Source: DASXYG01 sp036502625
Lineage (GTDB): Bacteria; Actinomycetota; Actinomycetes; Streptosporangiales; Streptosporangiaceae
Assembly: GCA_036502625.1 (NCBI GenBank)
Contig: DASXYG010000139.1
Coordinates: 1-15,294, forward strand
Length of the DNA: 15,294 nucleotides
Reading direction: 5' to 3'
The notes beneath the pieces are model-generated. The model made no database searches, was not told the origin of the DNA, and worked only from the letters and a program-made list of their open reading frames with translations. Positions 6,504 through 13,131 of this stretch are shown in pieces. Numbering within the stretch: position 1 is the stretch's first letter; each line of letters opens with the position of its first letter. Made by a program: the position numbers and the translations under genes.

Positions 6504-7432
6504 GCGGGCACCCCCTCCCCCGGCCCGGCCGCGGCGAGGTCGGCCAGGAAGATCGGCTGGAGCATGTGCCAGTCCTGCGGGTGCGCGGCGATGCCCGCGG
6601 TGAACACGTCCGCGAGCGCCTGCGTCATGGCGGCCGCCTTGGCCGTACGGTCGCCGCCGGACGGCACCGGCACCTCGTCGTGGACGCGGGCCACCCAGCC
6701 GGCCGGTTCGCCGTCCGGGCCCTCGTCGGTGAACCACAGCGTCACCGGGAACAGCGCCGCGCCGGTGCGCATCGCCAGCACGGCCGGCCCGCCGGCCAGC
6801 AGCGCGGGCTCGCCGAACAGCGTGATCTCCACGCCGGAGCCGTTGAGGTCGCGGTCGGCGGGCAGGCACACCAGGCCGCCGTCGCGCAGCCGCCGGGCGA
6901 GCGTGCCCGCGACCAGGCCGGACCCGGTGTGCGGCAGCACCTCCATGCCCAGCCCCCGGCGGTGCGCCAGGAACCGCTCGAACAGGGAGTCCGGGTGCAG
7001 CCGCTCGACAACGGTGGTGAACGGTGTGCCGGTCATCGCGACCCAGGCGCCCGCGTGGTCCCAGTTGCCCATGTGCGGCAGGGCGAGCAGCGCGCCGCGC
7101 CCGGACTCCAGGCACTTCTCCACGGCCGCCCAGTTCTCCACCGTCATGCTCCCGACGACGCGGTCGCGGTCGTACGTCGGCAGCCGGAACGTCTCCATCC
7201 AGTAGCGCATGTACGACCGCATGCCGGCGCGGCTCAGCGCGCGCAGCCGCTTGCCCGACGCGGCCGGCTCGACCCGCAGGAGGTTCGCCTCGAGCCGCTG
7301 CACCCCCGTGCCCTGGCGGCGCCACGCGATGTCGGCGAACAGCCGGAACAGCGAGGCCGCCCAGCGTTCGGGCAGCCGCGGCACGGCGAACCAGGCCGTG
7401 AGGTACAGCGCGGTGACGAAGCGCTCCTTCAT
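6500..7432 (-). CDS. patA: Phosphatidylinositol mannoside acyltransferase (LPLAT/HtrB-like)
   Basis: The 310-residue membrane-associated enzyme is expected to move a palmitoyl group from acyl-CoA to the mannose of PIM1/PIM2. It belongs to the lysophospholipid/HtrB acyltransferase superfamily. The H-x4-D catalytic motif is seen as PHMGNWDHAG, with His120 and Asp125. The block LPADRDLNGSGVEITLFGEP (190-209) matches the conserved segment after the second core strand, and ALLAGGPAVLA follows it. The N-terminus is hydrophobic (LYLTAWFAVPRLP), fitting interfacial membrane binding. The ATG at 7430-7432 has GGGGAGGG about 6 bases upstream. It lies 54 bases after pgsA and overlaps pimA by 4 bases, the standard pgsA-acyltransferase-pimA order, which supports the PIM role over lipid A chemistry. 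Confidence 0.92.
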   Translation of the reverse strand: MKERFVTALYLTAWFAVPRLPERWAASLFRLFADIAWRRQGTGVQRLEANLLRVEPAASGKRLRALSRAGMRSYMRYWMETFRLPTYDRDRVVGSMTVENWAAVEKCLESGRGALLALPHMGNWDHAGAWVAMTGTPFTTVVERLHPDSLFERFLAHRRGLGMEVLPHTGSGLVAGTLARRLRDGGLVCLPADRDLNGSGVEITLFGEPALLAGGPAVLAMRTGAALFPVTLWFTDEGPDGEPAGWVARVHDEVPVPSGGDRTAKAAAMTQALADVFTAGIAAHPQDWHMLQPIFLADLAAAGPGEGVPA

Positions 7433-7486
7433 GTGGCGGCCCTCCCCACCGTCGAATCCCCCGTACGCACCCGGTCCACCGGGCCG

Positions 7487-8107
7487 TCAGTCCCGCGTGC
7501 CGCCGCGCCCGGCCGGGAGCTGCCTGCGCACCTCGGCGATGCGCTGCCCCACGGTGATCGCGGACAGCACCGCGAGCACCCACAGCCCGACGTCCAGGAC
7601 GTACGGCACGCCCAGCCCGGACAGGCCGGTCGGCACCAGCACGAGCAGCAGCCGTTCGCCCCGCTCGGCGATGCCGACGTTGCAGGTCAGCCCGAGCCCC
7701 TCGGCGCGGGCCTTGGCGTACGACACCACGGCGCCGGCGACCAGGCAGAACAGCGCGACCCCCGCGAGCACCCGGTCGTGGCCGCCGCCGGACAGCCACC
7801 ACACGAGCGACCCGAAGATCAGCGCGTCGGCCACGCGGTCGAGCGTCGAATCGAGGAACGCGCCCCACGCGCCGCTGGTTCCCGTGACCCGGGCGAGCGC
7901 GCCGTCGAGCAGGTCGAGCAGGACGGCGACGGTGATGATCACCGTGCCCCAGAACAGCGAACCGCGGGTGAAGAAGCCGAGCCCGCCGACCGCCACCCCG
8001 AGCGCGCCCACGATCGTGATCGTGTTGGGCGTGATCCCGGTACGTGCCAGCGCCCGGCCCGCCGGCTCGGTGACGCGGGCGAGCTGTGGTCGCAGGAGGT
8101 TGAGCAT
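7487..8107 (-). CDS. pgsA: Phosphatidylinositol phosphate synthase (CDP-alcohol phosphatidyltransferase)
   Basis: This 206-residue integral membrane enzyme joins CDP-diacylglycerol to inositol phosphate, giving phosphatidylinositol phosphate, the precursor of phosphatidylinositol and PIMs. The complete family motif is present: Asp65-x2-Asp68-Gly-x2-Ala72-Arg73-x8-Gly82-x3-Asp86-x3-Asp90. These four Asp residues bind the metals. Several hydrophobic segments (for example about 30-48, 52-66, 94-125 and 150-185) fit the six-helix topology. The start MLNLLRPQLARV is typical of actinobacterial members; GGA lies about 6 bases before the ATG at 8105-8107. It opens the minus-strand lipid operon and is divergent from the EF-G-like gene. 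An assignment to phosphatidylglycerophosphate synthase is less likely because of the direct link to pimA. Confidence 0.93.
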   Translation of the reverse strand: MLNLLRPQLARVTEPAGRALARTGITPNTITIVGALGVAVGGLGFFTRGSLFWGTVIITVAVLLDLLDGALARVTGTSGAWGAFLDSTLDRVADALIFGSLVWWLSGGGHDRVLAGVALFCLVAGAVVSYAKARAEGLGLTCNVGIAERGERLLLVLVPTGLSGLGVPYVLDVGLWVLAVLSAITVGQRIAEVRRQLPAGRGGTRD

Positions 8108-8178
8108 CCACGTCCGTTCGTATCAGGCGGTCTGACCGCGCGCCTCATGGTAGACCAGCTCAGCACCCGTACTCCGGC

Positions 8179-8199
8179 GCCGCGCCAGCCCGGCGCGGC
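8179..8199. other. Perfect GC-rich hairpin upstream of pgsA
   Basis: GCCGCGCC (8179-8186) and GGCGCGGC (8192-8199) form a perfect 8-base stem with a 5-base loop in the 247-base divergent region, about 72 bases before the pgsA start. Three shorter palindromes lie beside it: GGGC/GCCC at 8214-8224, TACTC/GAGTA at 8227-8238 and GGGGCCCC at 8241-8248. They may be leader structure or regulator sites; no promoter could be fixed with confidence in this interval. Confidence 0.4.
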
Positions 8200-8320
8200 A
8201 ACCACCAAAAATAGGGCACCGCCCGATACTCCTGAGTAATGGGGCCCCTCCGAACATTCCGATCTCCCTCTTGTGGTATGGGCCACGTACGGGGAATGGT
8301 GAACGGCAAGCCGTACACCC

Positions 8321-8339
8321 TCGCGTGCGGGGCACGCGA
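8321..8339 (+). promoter_or_regulatory. Leader hairpin just before the ribosome site of the EF-G-like gene
   Basis: TCGCGTGC (8321-8328) and GCACGCGA (8332-8339) form a perfect 8-base stem closed by a GGG loop. The stem ends 7 bases before the AGGAGG ribosome binding site. A stable structure in this position can affect ribosome loading or mRNA stability. Function is inferred from geometry alone. Confidence 0.45.
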
Positions 8340-8346
8340 AACTCGC

Positions 8347-8352
8347 AGGAGG
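8347..8352 (+). promoter_or_regulatory. Strong ribosome binding site deciding the EF-G-like start
   Basis: AGGAGG here is a perfect Shine-Dalgarno sequence. The ATG at 8355 is only 2 bases away, too close for efficient initiation, while the in-frame GTG at 8361 is 8 bases away, which is ideal. The GTG is therefore preferred; the difference is two residues. Confidence 0.7.
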
Positions 8353-8360
8353 CGATGCGC

Positions 8361-10538
8361 GTGGCGGACAAGAACAGCCCTTCGGGAGCCGCCGGCAGGG
8401 CGCCCGAGGCCGACGGGCCCGGTGGTATCCGCAACGTCGTGCTGGTCGGCCATTCCGGATCGGGCAAGACGACACTCGCCGAGCACATGTACGCGCACAC
8501 CGCCCCGGGCGCGGCGGCGCGGACCGGACGGGTCGAGGACGGCACCACGATCAGCGACTTCGACGAGGTCGAGGCGCGCCAGCAGCGGTCGGTCAACCTC
8601 TCGGTCGTGCCGCTGGAGTACGACGGCGTGAAGGTGAACCTGATCGACGCGCCCGGCTACGCCGACTTCGTGGGCGACCTGCGCGCCGGGCTGCGCGCCG
8701 CGGACGCCGCGCTGTTCGTGATCGCCGCGACCGACGGCGTCGACGGGCTCACGAAGGTCCTGTGGGAGGAGTGCGCGTCCGTCGGCATGCCGCGCGCGGT
8801 CGTCATCACCAAGATCGACCACCAGCGCGCCGACTTCGACGACGTGGTGCTCCAGTGCCAGGACAGCTTCGGTGAGGGCGTCGCGCCGATCTACCTCCCG
8901 GTGGGCGGCGCCGACGGCTCGGGCGAGGGCCCCGGCGTCAGCGGGCTGCTCGGCCTGCTGTCCCAGCGCTACTTCGACTACTCCTCCGGCTCCCGTACGG
9001 TGGGCGATCCCCCGGAGTCCGCGCTCCCCAGCATGGAGGAGCAGCGCGGGCCGCTCATCGAGGGGATCATCACCGAGAGCGAGGACGAGTCCCTGATGGA
9101 CCGCTACCTCGGCGGCGAGGAGATCGACACCGGGGTGCTCATCGGCGACCTGGAGAAGGCGGTCGCGCGCGGCGGCCTCTTCCCCGTCCTGGCCGCCGCC
9201 GCGCAGCAGGGCATCGGGCTCGACGAACTCGCGGAGATCATCACGAAGGCGTTCCCGTCGCCGCTCGAGCACCCGCTGCCCGAGGTGACGACCGTCGAGG
9301 GCGCGCCGGTGTCCGGCATGGCCTGCGATCCGGACGGCCCGCTGCTCGCGGAGGTCGTGAAGACCACCACCGACCCGTACGTCGGGCGGGTGAGCCTCGT
9401 ACGGGTGTTCTCCGGCCGGCTCGTCCCCGACACCGTCGTGCACGTCTCCGGCCACGGGCTGACCGAGCGCGGCCACGAGGACCACGACCTCGACGAGAAG
9501 ATCGGCGCGCTGACGTGCCCGCTCGGCAAGCAGCAGCGGCCCGTGCAGACCGCGGTCGCCGGCGACGTCGTCGCGGTGGCGAAGCTGACCCGCGCCGAGA
9601 CCGGCGACACCCTGTCCGACAAGGACAAACCGCTGCTGATGGCGGCGTGGACGATGCCCGACCCGCTGCTGCCGTCCGCGATCGAGGCGGCGTCCAAGGC
9701 GGACGAGGACAAGATGGCGCAGGCGCTGTCCCGCCTGGTCGCCGAGGACCCGACGCTGCGGCTGGACAACAACGCCGAGACCGGCCAGCTCGTGCTGTGG
9801 AGCATGGGCGAGGCGCACCTCGACGTCGCGCTCGACCGGCTCCGCAACCGCTACGGCGTGGAGGTCACCACCGGCGAGCTGCGCGTTCCGCTGCGGGAGA
9901 CGTTCGCCGGCACGGCCAAGGGGCTCGGCCGCAACGTCAAGCAGACCGGCGGCCACGGCGAGTTCGGCATCTGCCACATCGAGGTGGAGCCGCTGCCGTC
10001 CGGGTCCGGGTTCGAGTTCGTCGACAAGATCGTCGGCGGCGTGATCCCCCGCCAGTTCATCCCGTCCGTGGAGAAGGGCGTGCGGTCGCAGATGGAGCAG
10101 GGCGTCAAGGCCGGCTACCCGGTCGTCGACCTGCGCGTCACGGTCGTCGACGGCAAGGCCCACTCGGTGGACTCCTCCGACATGGCGTTCCAGAAGGCCG
10201 GCCGGATGGCGCTGCGCGACGCCGCGGGCCAGGCCGACACGGCGCTGCTCGAACCCGTCGACGAGGTGGCCATCCTGGTCGCCGACGACTACGTCGGAGC
10301 CGTGATGTCCGACCTGTCGTCCCGGCGCGGCCGGGTGCTCGGCAACGAGCCGGTGCCCGGCGGGCGCACGCTCGTCAAGGCCGAGGTGCCGGAGCTGGAG
10401 ATCGTCAGGTACGCCATCGATCTGCGGTCGATGTCGCACGGCACCGGCGCGTTCACCCGTACGTACCTCCGGCACGAACCGCTGCCGGCCAACATCGCCC
10501 AGAAGCTCGCCGCCGAGGAGACCGCGGCGGCGACGTGA
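8361..10538 (+). CDS. EF-G-like translational GTPase with altered GTPase motifs (EF-G2/FusA2 type)
   Basis: The 725-residue protein has EF-G domain order: G domain, domain II (VVKTTTDPYVGRVSLVRVFS), domain III with MGEAHLDVALDRL, domain IV (GGHGEFGICHIEVEPL) and domain V (SDLSSRRGRVLG). The P-loop GHSGSGKT (30-37) is intact. Three conserved positions differ from canonical EF-G: switch I Thr is Asn79 (RQQRSVNLS), the catalytic His of DTPGH is Tyr100 (DAPGYADF), and the base-specificity motif NKxD is TKID (150-153). It is therefore a paralogue of the FusA2 type, not the main translocase, which normally sits with rpsL/rpsG and tuf. Its role is uncertain; ribosome-associated activity under special conditions is plausible. 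It lies divergently between pgsA and the HIT gene. A leader hairpin and strong ribosome site precede it. Confidence 0.88.
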   Translation: MADKNSPSGAAGRAPEADGPGGIRNVVLVGHSGSGKTTLAEHMYAHTAPGAAARTGRVEDGTTISDFDEVEARQQRSVNLSVVPLEYDGVKVNLIDAPGYADFVGDLRAGLRAADAALFVIAATDGVDGLTKVLWEECASVGMPRAVVITKIDHQRADFDDVVLQCQDSFGEGVAPIYLPVGGADGSGEGPGVSGLLGLLSQRYFDYSSGSRTVGDPPESALPSMEEQRGPLIEGIITESEDESLMDRYLGGEEIDTGVLIGDLEKAVARGGLFPVLAAAAQQGIGLDELAEIITKAFPSPLEHPLPEVTTVEGAPVSGMACDPDGPLLAEVVKTTTDPYVGRVSLVRVFSGRLVPDTVVHVSGHGLTERGHEDHDLDEKIGALTCPLGKQQRPVQTAVAGDVVAVAKLTRAETGDTLSDKDKPLLMAAWTMPDPLLPSAIEAASKADEDKMAQALSRLVAEDPTLRLDNNAETGQLVLWSMGEAHLDVALDRLRNRYGVEVTTGELRVPLRETFAGTAKGLGRNVKQTGGHGEFGICHIEVEPLPSGSGFEFVDKIVGGVIPRQFIPSVEKGVRSQMEQGVKAGYPVVDLRVTVVDGKAHSVDSSDMAFQKAGRMALRDAAGQADTALLEPVDEVAILVADDYVGAVMSDLSSRRGRVLGNEPVPGGRTLVKAEVPELEIVRYAIDLRSMSHGTGAFTRTYLRHEPLPANIAQKLAAEETAAAT

Positions 10539-10543
10539 CGCCC

Positions 10544-10581
10544 GGCCCGCGCCCGGCCGCTACACCGGCCAGGCGCGGGCC
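10544..10581. terminator. Strong bidirectional terminator hairpin
   Basis: GGCCCGCGCC (10544-10553) pairs perfectly with GGCGCGGGCC (10572-10581). After one mismatch the stem continues for five pairs (10555-10559 with 10566-10570), leaving a 6-base loop. It begins 5 bases after the EF-G-like stop and overlaps the last codons of the convergent HIT gene, so it can end transcription from both sides. There is no T-run, as is usual in high-GC actinobacteria. Confidence 0.7.
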
Positions 10582-11132
10582 AGCATCTCCCGGGTGTCGC
10601 CGAGGAGCTGCGGCAGCACCTTCGTCTGGCCCACGACCGGCATGAAGTTCGTGTCGCCGCCCCACCGCGGCACGACGTGCTGGTGCAGGTGCGCGGCGAT
10701 GCCGGCGCCGGCCACCCCGCCGAGGTTCATGCCGACGTTGAAGCCCTGCGCACCGCTGGCGTCGCGCAGCGCGGTGACGGCGCGCTTGGTGAAGTCGGCG
10801 AGCTCCGCGGTCTCCGGGCCGTCCAGCTCGGTGTAGTCGGCGACGTGGCGGTACGGCACCACCATCAGGTGGCCGGAGTTGTACGGGTAGAGGTTCAGCA
10901 CCGCGAAGACCGCCGTACCGCGCGCGACGATCAGGCCGTCGGAGTCGCTCAGCGTCGGGATGCGGCAGAACGGGCAGCCCTCGGCGGCCGAGCCGTTCGG
11001 CTTGTTCTCGCCCTTGATGTAGGCCATCCGGTGGGGGGTCCACAGCCGCTGGAATCCGTCCGGGTCACCGACACCGTCCTGCGCGACCGGCGGCTCCTGC
11101 TCGCTCATGGACTCGCTCATGGGGACGAGCAT
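10560..11132 (-). CDS. HIT-family hydrolase/phosphorylase, Ap4A phosphorylase-like
   Basis: The 190-residue protein has the histidine-triad signature HLHQHVVPRW (148-157), with His150 and His152 in H-x-H-x-H, and a possible zinc-binding CPFC (53-56). The segments LYPYNSGHLMVVPYRHV and DTNFMPVVGQTKVLP fit the actinobacterial subgroup to which M. tuberculosis Rv2613c belongs, described as a diadenosine tetraphosphate phosphorylase. It probably cleaves dinucleoside polyphosphates in the cytosol. In M. tuberculosis this gene sits directly before pgsA1, matching its place here except for the intervening EF-G-like gene. Three in-frame ATGs (11132, 11120, 11108) are possible; the first is chosen because GGTGA lies 4 bases upstream. 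The acidic N-terminal 30 residues look disordered. Confidence 0.88.
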   Translation of the reverse strand: MLVPMSESMSEQEPPVAQDGVGDPDGFQRLWTPHRMAYIKGENKPNGSAAEGCPFCRIPTLSDSDGLIVARGTAVFAVLNLYPYNSGHLMVVPYRHVADYTELDGPETAELADFTKRAVTALRDASGAQGFNVGMNLGGVAGAGIAAHLHQHVVPRWGGDTNFMPVVGQTKVLPQLLGDTREMLARAWPV

Positions 11133-11269
11133 AGGATCACCGGCTTCCAGTTCCGGACACCCGCCCGGGAAAGGCGCGGAAACGCCTACAGGACGGGAGG
11201 GTTCGGGGCAGAATGCGCGGGCAGAGGGCCCCGCCGCCCGTCGCCAGCCGATCGCCCTGGAGGGCCGCC

Positions 11270-11917
11270 ATGACCGATCTCGCCACCGAGACCACATCGC
11301 CCGCCGAGGAGGCCGCGGCCGCCGACGCGCCCGCGCCCGAGGCCGAGGCCGCACCCGAGTCCGCGCAGGCGTCCGCCGACGCGGCCGCCGAGGCCGAGGC
11401 CATCGCGAACGGCGACCAGGTGAAGGTGGTGCCCGCGGACTCCAACGGGTCGTCCGACCCGCAGCCGTCGGCGGCCCAGGTCAAGGGCCGCATCGAGATC
11501 GAGGACGAGGTCGTGGAGAAGGTCGCGGCGCTGTCCGCGATCGAGGTCGACGGCGTGGCCGACCTCGGCGGCGACATCGAGCGCGCCGTGGAGTCCGTGC
11601 GCGAGCGCATCGGCATCGGCCGCAAGCGCGGCGACCAGGGCGTCACGGCGGAGATCCGGGGCCGCGAGGTCTCCATCACCCTCCAGGTGGTCATCGAGTA
11701 CGGCCACGTCGTCATGGAGGTGGCCCGCGAGGTGAAGGCCAACGTCGCGCGGTCGACCAACCGCATGCTCGGGCTGCGCGTGGTCGAGGTCAACGTCACC
11801 GTCGACGACGTCGTGATGCCGGAGAAGTTCAACCACAGCACCCAGGCCCAGCAGCGGGCACAGCAGAAGCTCGACCGCGGCCGCGAGGAGCAGGAGCGCT
11901 ACCTCCCGATCGAGTGA
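11270..11917 (+). CDS. Asp23/Gls24 family protein
   Basis: The 215-residue protein has an Ala/Glu/Pro-rich, probably disordered N-terminus (1-66), then the Asp23/Gls24 (DUF322) domain from VKGRIEIEDEVVEKVAALSA (71-90) through DGVADLGG, VTAEIRGREVSITLQVVIEY and ANVARSTNRMLGLRVVEVNV (158-177) to the closing DDVVMP. A charged Gln/Arg/Glu tail (190-215) may be helical. Family members include the alkaline-shock protein Asp23 of Staphylococcus, which attaches to the membrane through a partner, and they are linked to envelope stress. No membrane helix is present here. The ATG at 11270 has GGAGGG 5 bases upstream. The gene is divergent from the HIT gene and convergent with the PAP2 gene. It is not clustered with a second Asp23 paralogue, as is often the case in actinomycetes. 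Confidence 0.88.
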   Translation: MTDLATETTSPAEEAAAADAPAPEAEAAPESAQASADAAAEAEAIANGDQVKVVPADSNGSSDPQPSAAQVKGRIEIEDEVVEKVAALSAIEVDGVADLGGDIERAVESVRERIGIGRKRGDQGVTAEIRGREVSITLQVVIEYGHVVMEVAREVKANVARSTNRMLGLRVVEVNVTVDDVVMPEKFNHSTQAQQRAQQKLDRGREEQERYLPIE

Positions 11918-12585
11918 CCCGGCCGCAGCGACGCCCCGTGGCCGGGCGGGAAGGTCAGCCACAGGATGGCGAAGCTGATCGCCACCGAGGCCAGGACGTC
12001 GCTGAACCAGTGGTACGCGCAGACCAGCAGCCCGGCGCCGACGACCACGCCGAGCACCACGAGCACGGCGAGGAACGCCGCGCGTACGGCGCGCCGCCGG
12101 CCCGCGCCCAGCAGCGCGAGGATCGTGCCGTAGCAGGTCAGCGCCGACGCGGTGTGGCCTGACGGGAAGAAGCCGTTCAGCCCGGGCGGGTGCCCGCCGT
12201 CCGGGCCGGGCCGGTGGATCAGCCCCTTCATGAACAGCACGCACACGGCCAGCAGGAACAGCGCGAACGCGGCGCGGTAGACCGGTGAGCCGGTGTGCCG
12301 CTCCACCGACAGCACCACCGCGACGACGGCGAGCAGCACGGCCGCCACGGTGGGTGTGCCGAGGTCGGCGGCGAGTTTCGCGGCGCCCCACACGCCGGGG
12401 TGGGCGGCGGTGTACGCGGCGAGGCCGTCGCGGATGGTGACGTCGAGCCGGGTGAGCGCGCCGCCGCCGGTGACCTGCCAGGTCAGGACCGACACGACGA
12501 GGACGGCGGCGAGGACGGGCAGCGCGAGGACGGCCGGGTGGCGCGCGCGGGTCGCGTGTTCGTCCGCGGTGGTGCGTGTGCTCAC
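11899..12585 (-). CDS. PAP2-superfamily membrane phosphatase
   Basis: The 228-residue protein has about five membrane helices (about 17-38, 78-93, 103-120, 145-161 and 168-215 in two passes). Active-site motifs are C1 Lys120-x4-Arg125-Pro126 (KGLIHRP), C2 Pro-Ser-Gly-His (141-144) and C3 His192-x3-Asp196 (YHWFSD). The family removes phosphate from lipid phosphates such as undecaprenyl diphosphate or phosphatidic acid at the outer face of the membrane; the substrate here is unknown. The Arg normally six residues before the C3 His is replaced by Leu (GLLVCAYH), so activity may be altered. The GTG start at 12583-12585 has a weak ribosome site. The last 19 bases overlap the end of the convergent Asp23 gene, and the 103-residue gene lies 37 bases upstream on the same strand. 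Confidence 0.85.
   Translation of the reverse strand: MSTRTTADEHATRARHPAVLALPVLAAVLVVSVLTWQVTGGGALTRLDVTIRDGLAAYTAAHPGVWGAAKLAADLGTPTVAAVLLAVVAVVLSVERHTGSPVYRAAFALFLLAVCVLFMKGLIHRPGPDGGHPPGLNGFFPSGHTASALTCYGTILALLGAGRRRAVRAAFLAVLVVLGVVVGAGLLVCAYHWFSDVLASVAISFAILWLTFPPGHGASLRPGHSIGR
11918..11946 (+). terminator. Hairpin directly after the Asp23 gene
   Basis: CCCGGCC (11918-11924) and GGCCGGG (11940-11946) form a perfect 7-base stem with a 15-base loop, starting at the base after the Asp23-family stop codon. It lies inside the 3' end of the PAP2 coding sequence, so the Pro/Gly codons there could also explain it. Confidence 0.4.
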
Positions 12586-12622
12586 TGGCCGTGAGCCTAT
12601 GCGACGGCGCGCGCCGGGGCGG

Positions 12623-12934
12623 TCAGGTCCGGTCGGGGGGCACGGCCTGCGGCGCGCCGGATGTGGTGTCCGTACGGGCGTCGACGCGGCGGATGACCAC
12701 TTCCCAGTCGGCGCCGGCGGGATAGCGGACGTCGGCGAGCATCCACAGTTCGTCGCCGGCGCGGAAGGTGTCGCCGGGGCTCAGCGCGTGCTCGAGGTCG
12801 TCCTTGGTGGAGTCGGTGGCCACGTCGAGGTACACCAGGGGTTCGGCGCCGGGCCGCCGGCGCACGTCGCGAACGCCGAATCCGGCCGAGCGCGTCGAGA
12901 TGTACCAGGTCGGCCTGATGCGATGCTCGACCAT
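12623..12934 (-). CDS. Hypothetical small beta-rich protein (possibly DUF6406-like)
   Basis: The 103-residue protein has no signal peptide or membrane segment and is predicted cytosolic. It alternates short strands: PTWYIST, GFGVRDV, PLVYLDVATD, SPGDTFRAGDELWMLADV and DWEVVIRRV. The pattern of an early Trp, a D-V strand, G-D-T-F and a closing W-x-V-x-x-R-R-V recalls small actinomycete proteins annotated DUF6406; I remember this pattern only loosely, so the name is tentative. Function is unknown. The ATG at 12932-12934 has GAGGGTG about 9 bases upstream. It precedes the PAP2 gene by 37 bases and may share its transcript, and it is divergent from the TetR gene across 197 bases, making it a possible target of that regulator. 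The C-terminal 15 residues look disordered. Confidence 0.7.
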   Translation of the reverse strand: MVEHRIRPTWYISTRSAGFGVRDVRRRPGAEPLVYLDVATDSTKDDLEHALSPGDTFRAGDELWMLADVRYPAGADWEVVIRRVDARTDTTSGAPQAVPPDRT

Positions 12935-12968
12935 CGGTAATCACACCCTCACCGCGCGTCGAATTCCC

Positions 12969-12974
12969 AGCGTA
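12969..12974 (-). promoter_or_regulatory. Weak -10 candidate for the 103-residue gene
   Basis: On the minus strand these bases read TACGCT, fitting TAnnnT. A transcript start near 12962 would give a leader of about 28 bases that includes the GAGGGTG ribosome site. No clear -35 box is seen. Confidence 0.25.
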
Positions 12975-13091
12975 GTCCGGTCGAAATGGGCGCGCAGGCG
13001 ATTGCCCCGGCCCGAACGACGCGGTATCAACCCACCGTGATGGATATTGGGTCAAATACGAGCAAAAGATGCCGAGCGTGACCCCGATTGC

Positions 13092-13118
13092 ATTTGCCGC
13101 AAATCTGCACATCGTGCA
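13092..13118. promoter_or_regulatory. Two adjacent palindromes, probable TetR operator
   Basis: The first is ATTTGC-C-GCAAAT (13092-13104), perfect with 6-base arms. The second is TGCAC-ATC-GTGCA (13106-13118), perfect with 5-base arms. Their centres are 14 bases apart and they lie 14 to 40 bases before the TetR start, over the proposed promoter. TetR-family regulators commonly bind palindromes in front of their own gene, so autorepression is the simplest reading. Related GCAAA words also occur at 13062-13067 and 13116-13121. Confidence 0.55.
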
Positions 13119-13122
13119 AAAT
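13094..13122 (+). promoter_or_regulatory. Probable leaderless promoter of the TetR gene
   Basis: A -35-like TTGCCG (13094-13099) and a -10-like CAAAAT (13117-13122, four of six matches) are separated by exactly 17 bases. Transcription would begin about 13129, at the GTG-ATG pair that starts the TetR gene. This agrees with the lack of any Shine-Dalgarno sequence there. Confidence 0.4.
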
Positions 13123-13131
13123 GATCGGGTG

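Noticed and set aside
4821..7205. A 794-codon plus-strand frame across the LemA-like, pimA and acyltransferase genes
   Set aside because: It crosses three well-supported minus-strand genes and shows no recognisable domain.
6504..8111. Upstream extension of the pimA reading frame to a 923-codon frame
   Set aside because: The extension runs through the acyltransferase and pgsA genes in the wrong frame; the PimA family starts at the GTG at 6503, where it also overlaps the preceding stop.
8160..10475. A 771-codon minus-strand frame antisense to the EF-G-like gene
   Set aside because: It is the complement of a gene with clear EF-G domain motifs; its His/Asp/Val-rich composition is typical of an antisense shadow.
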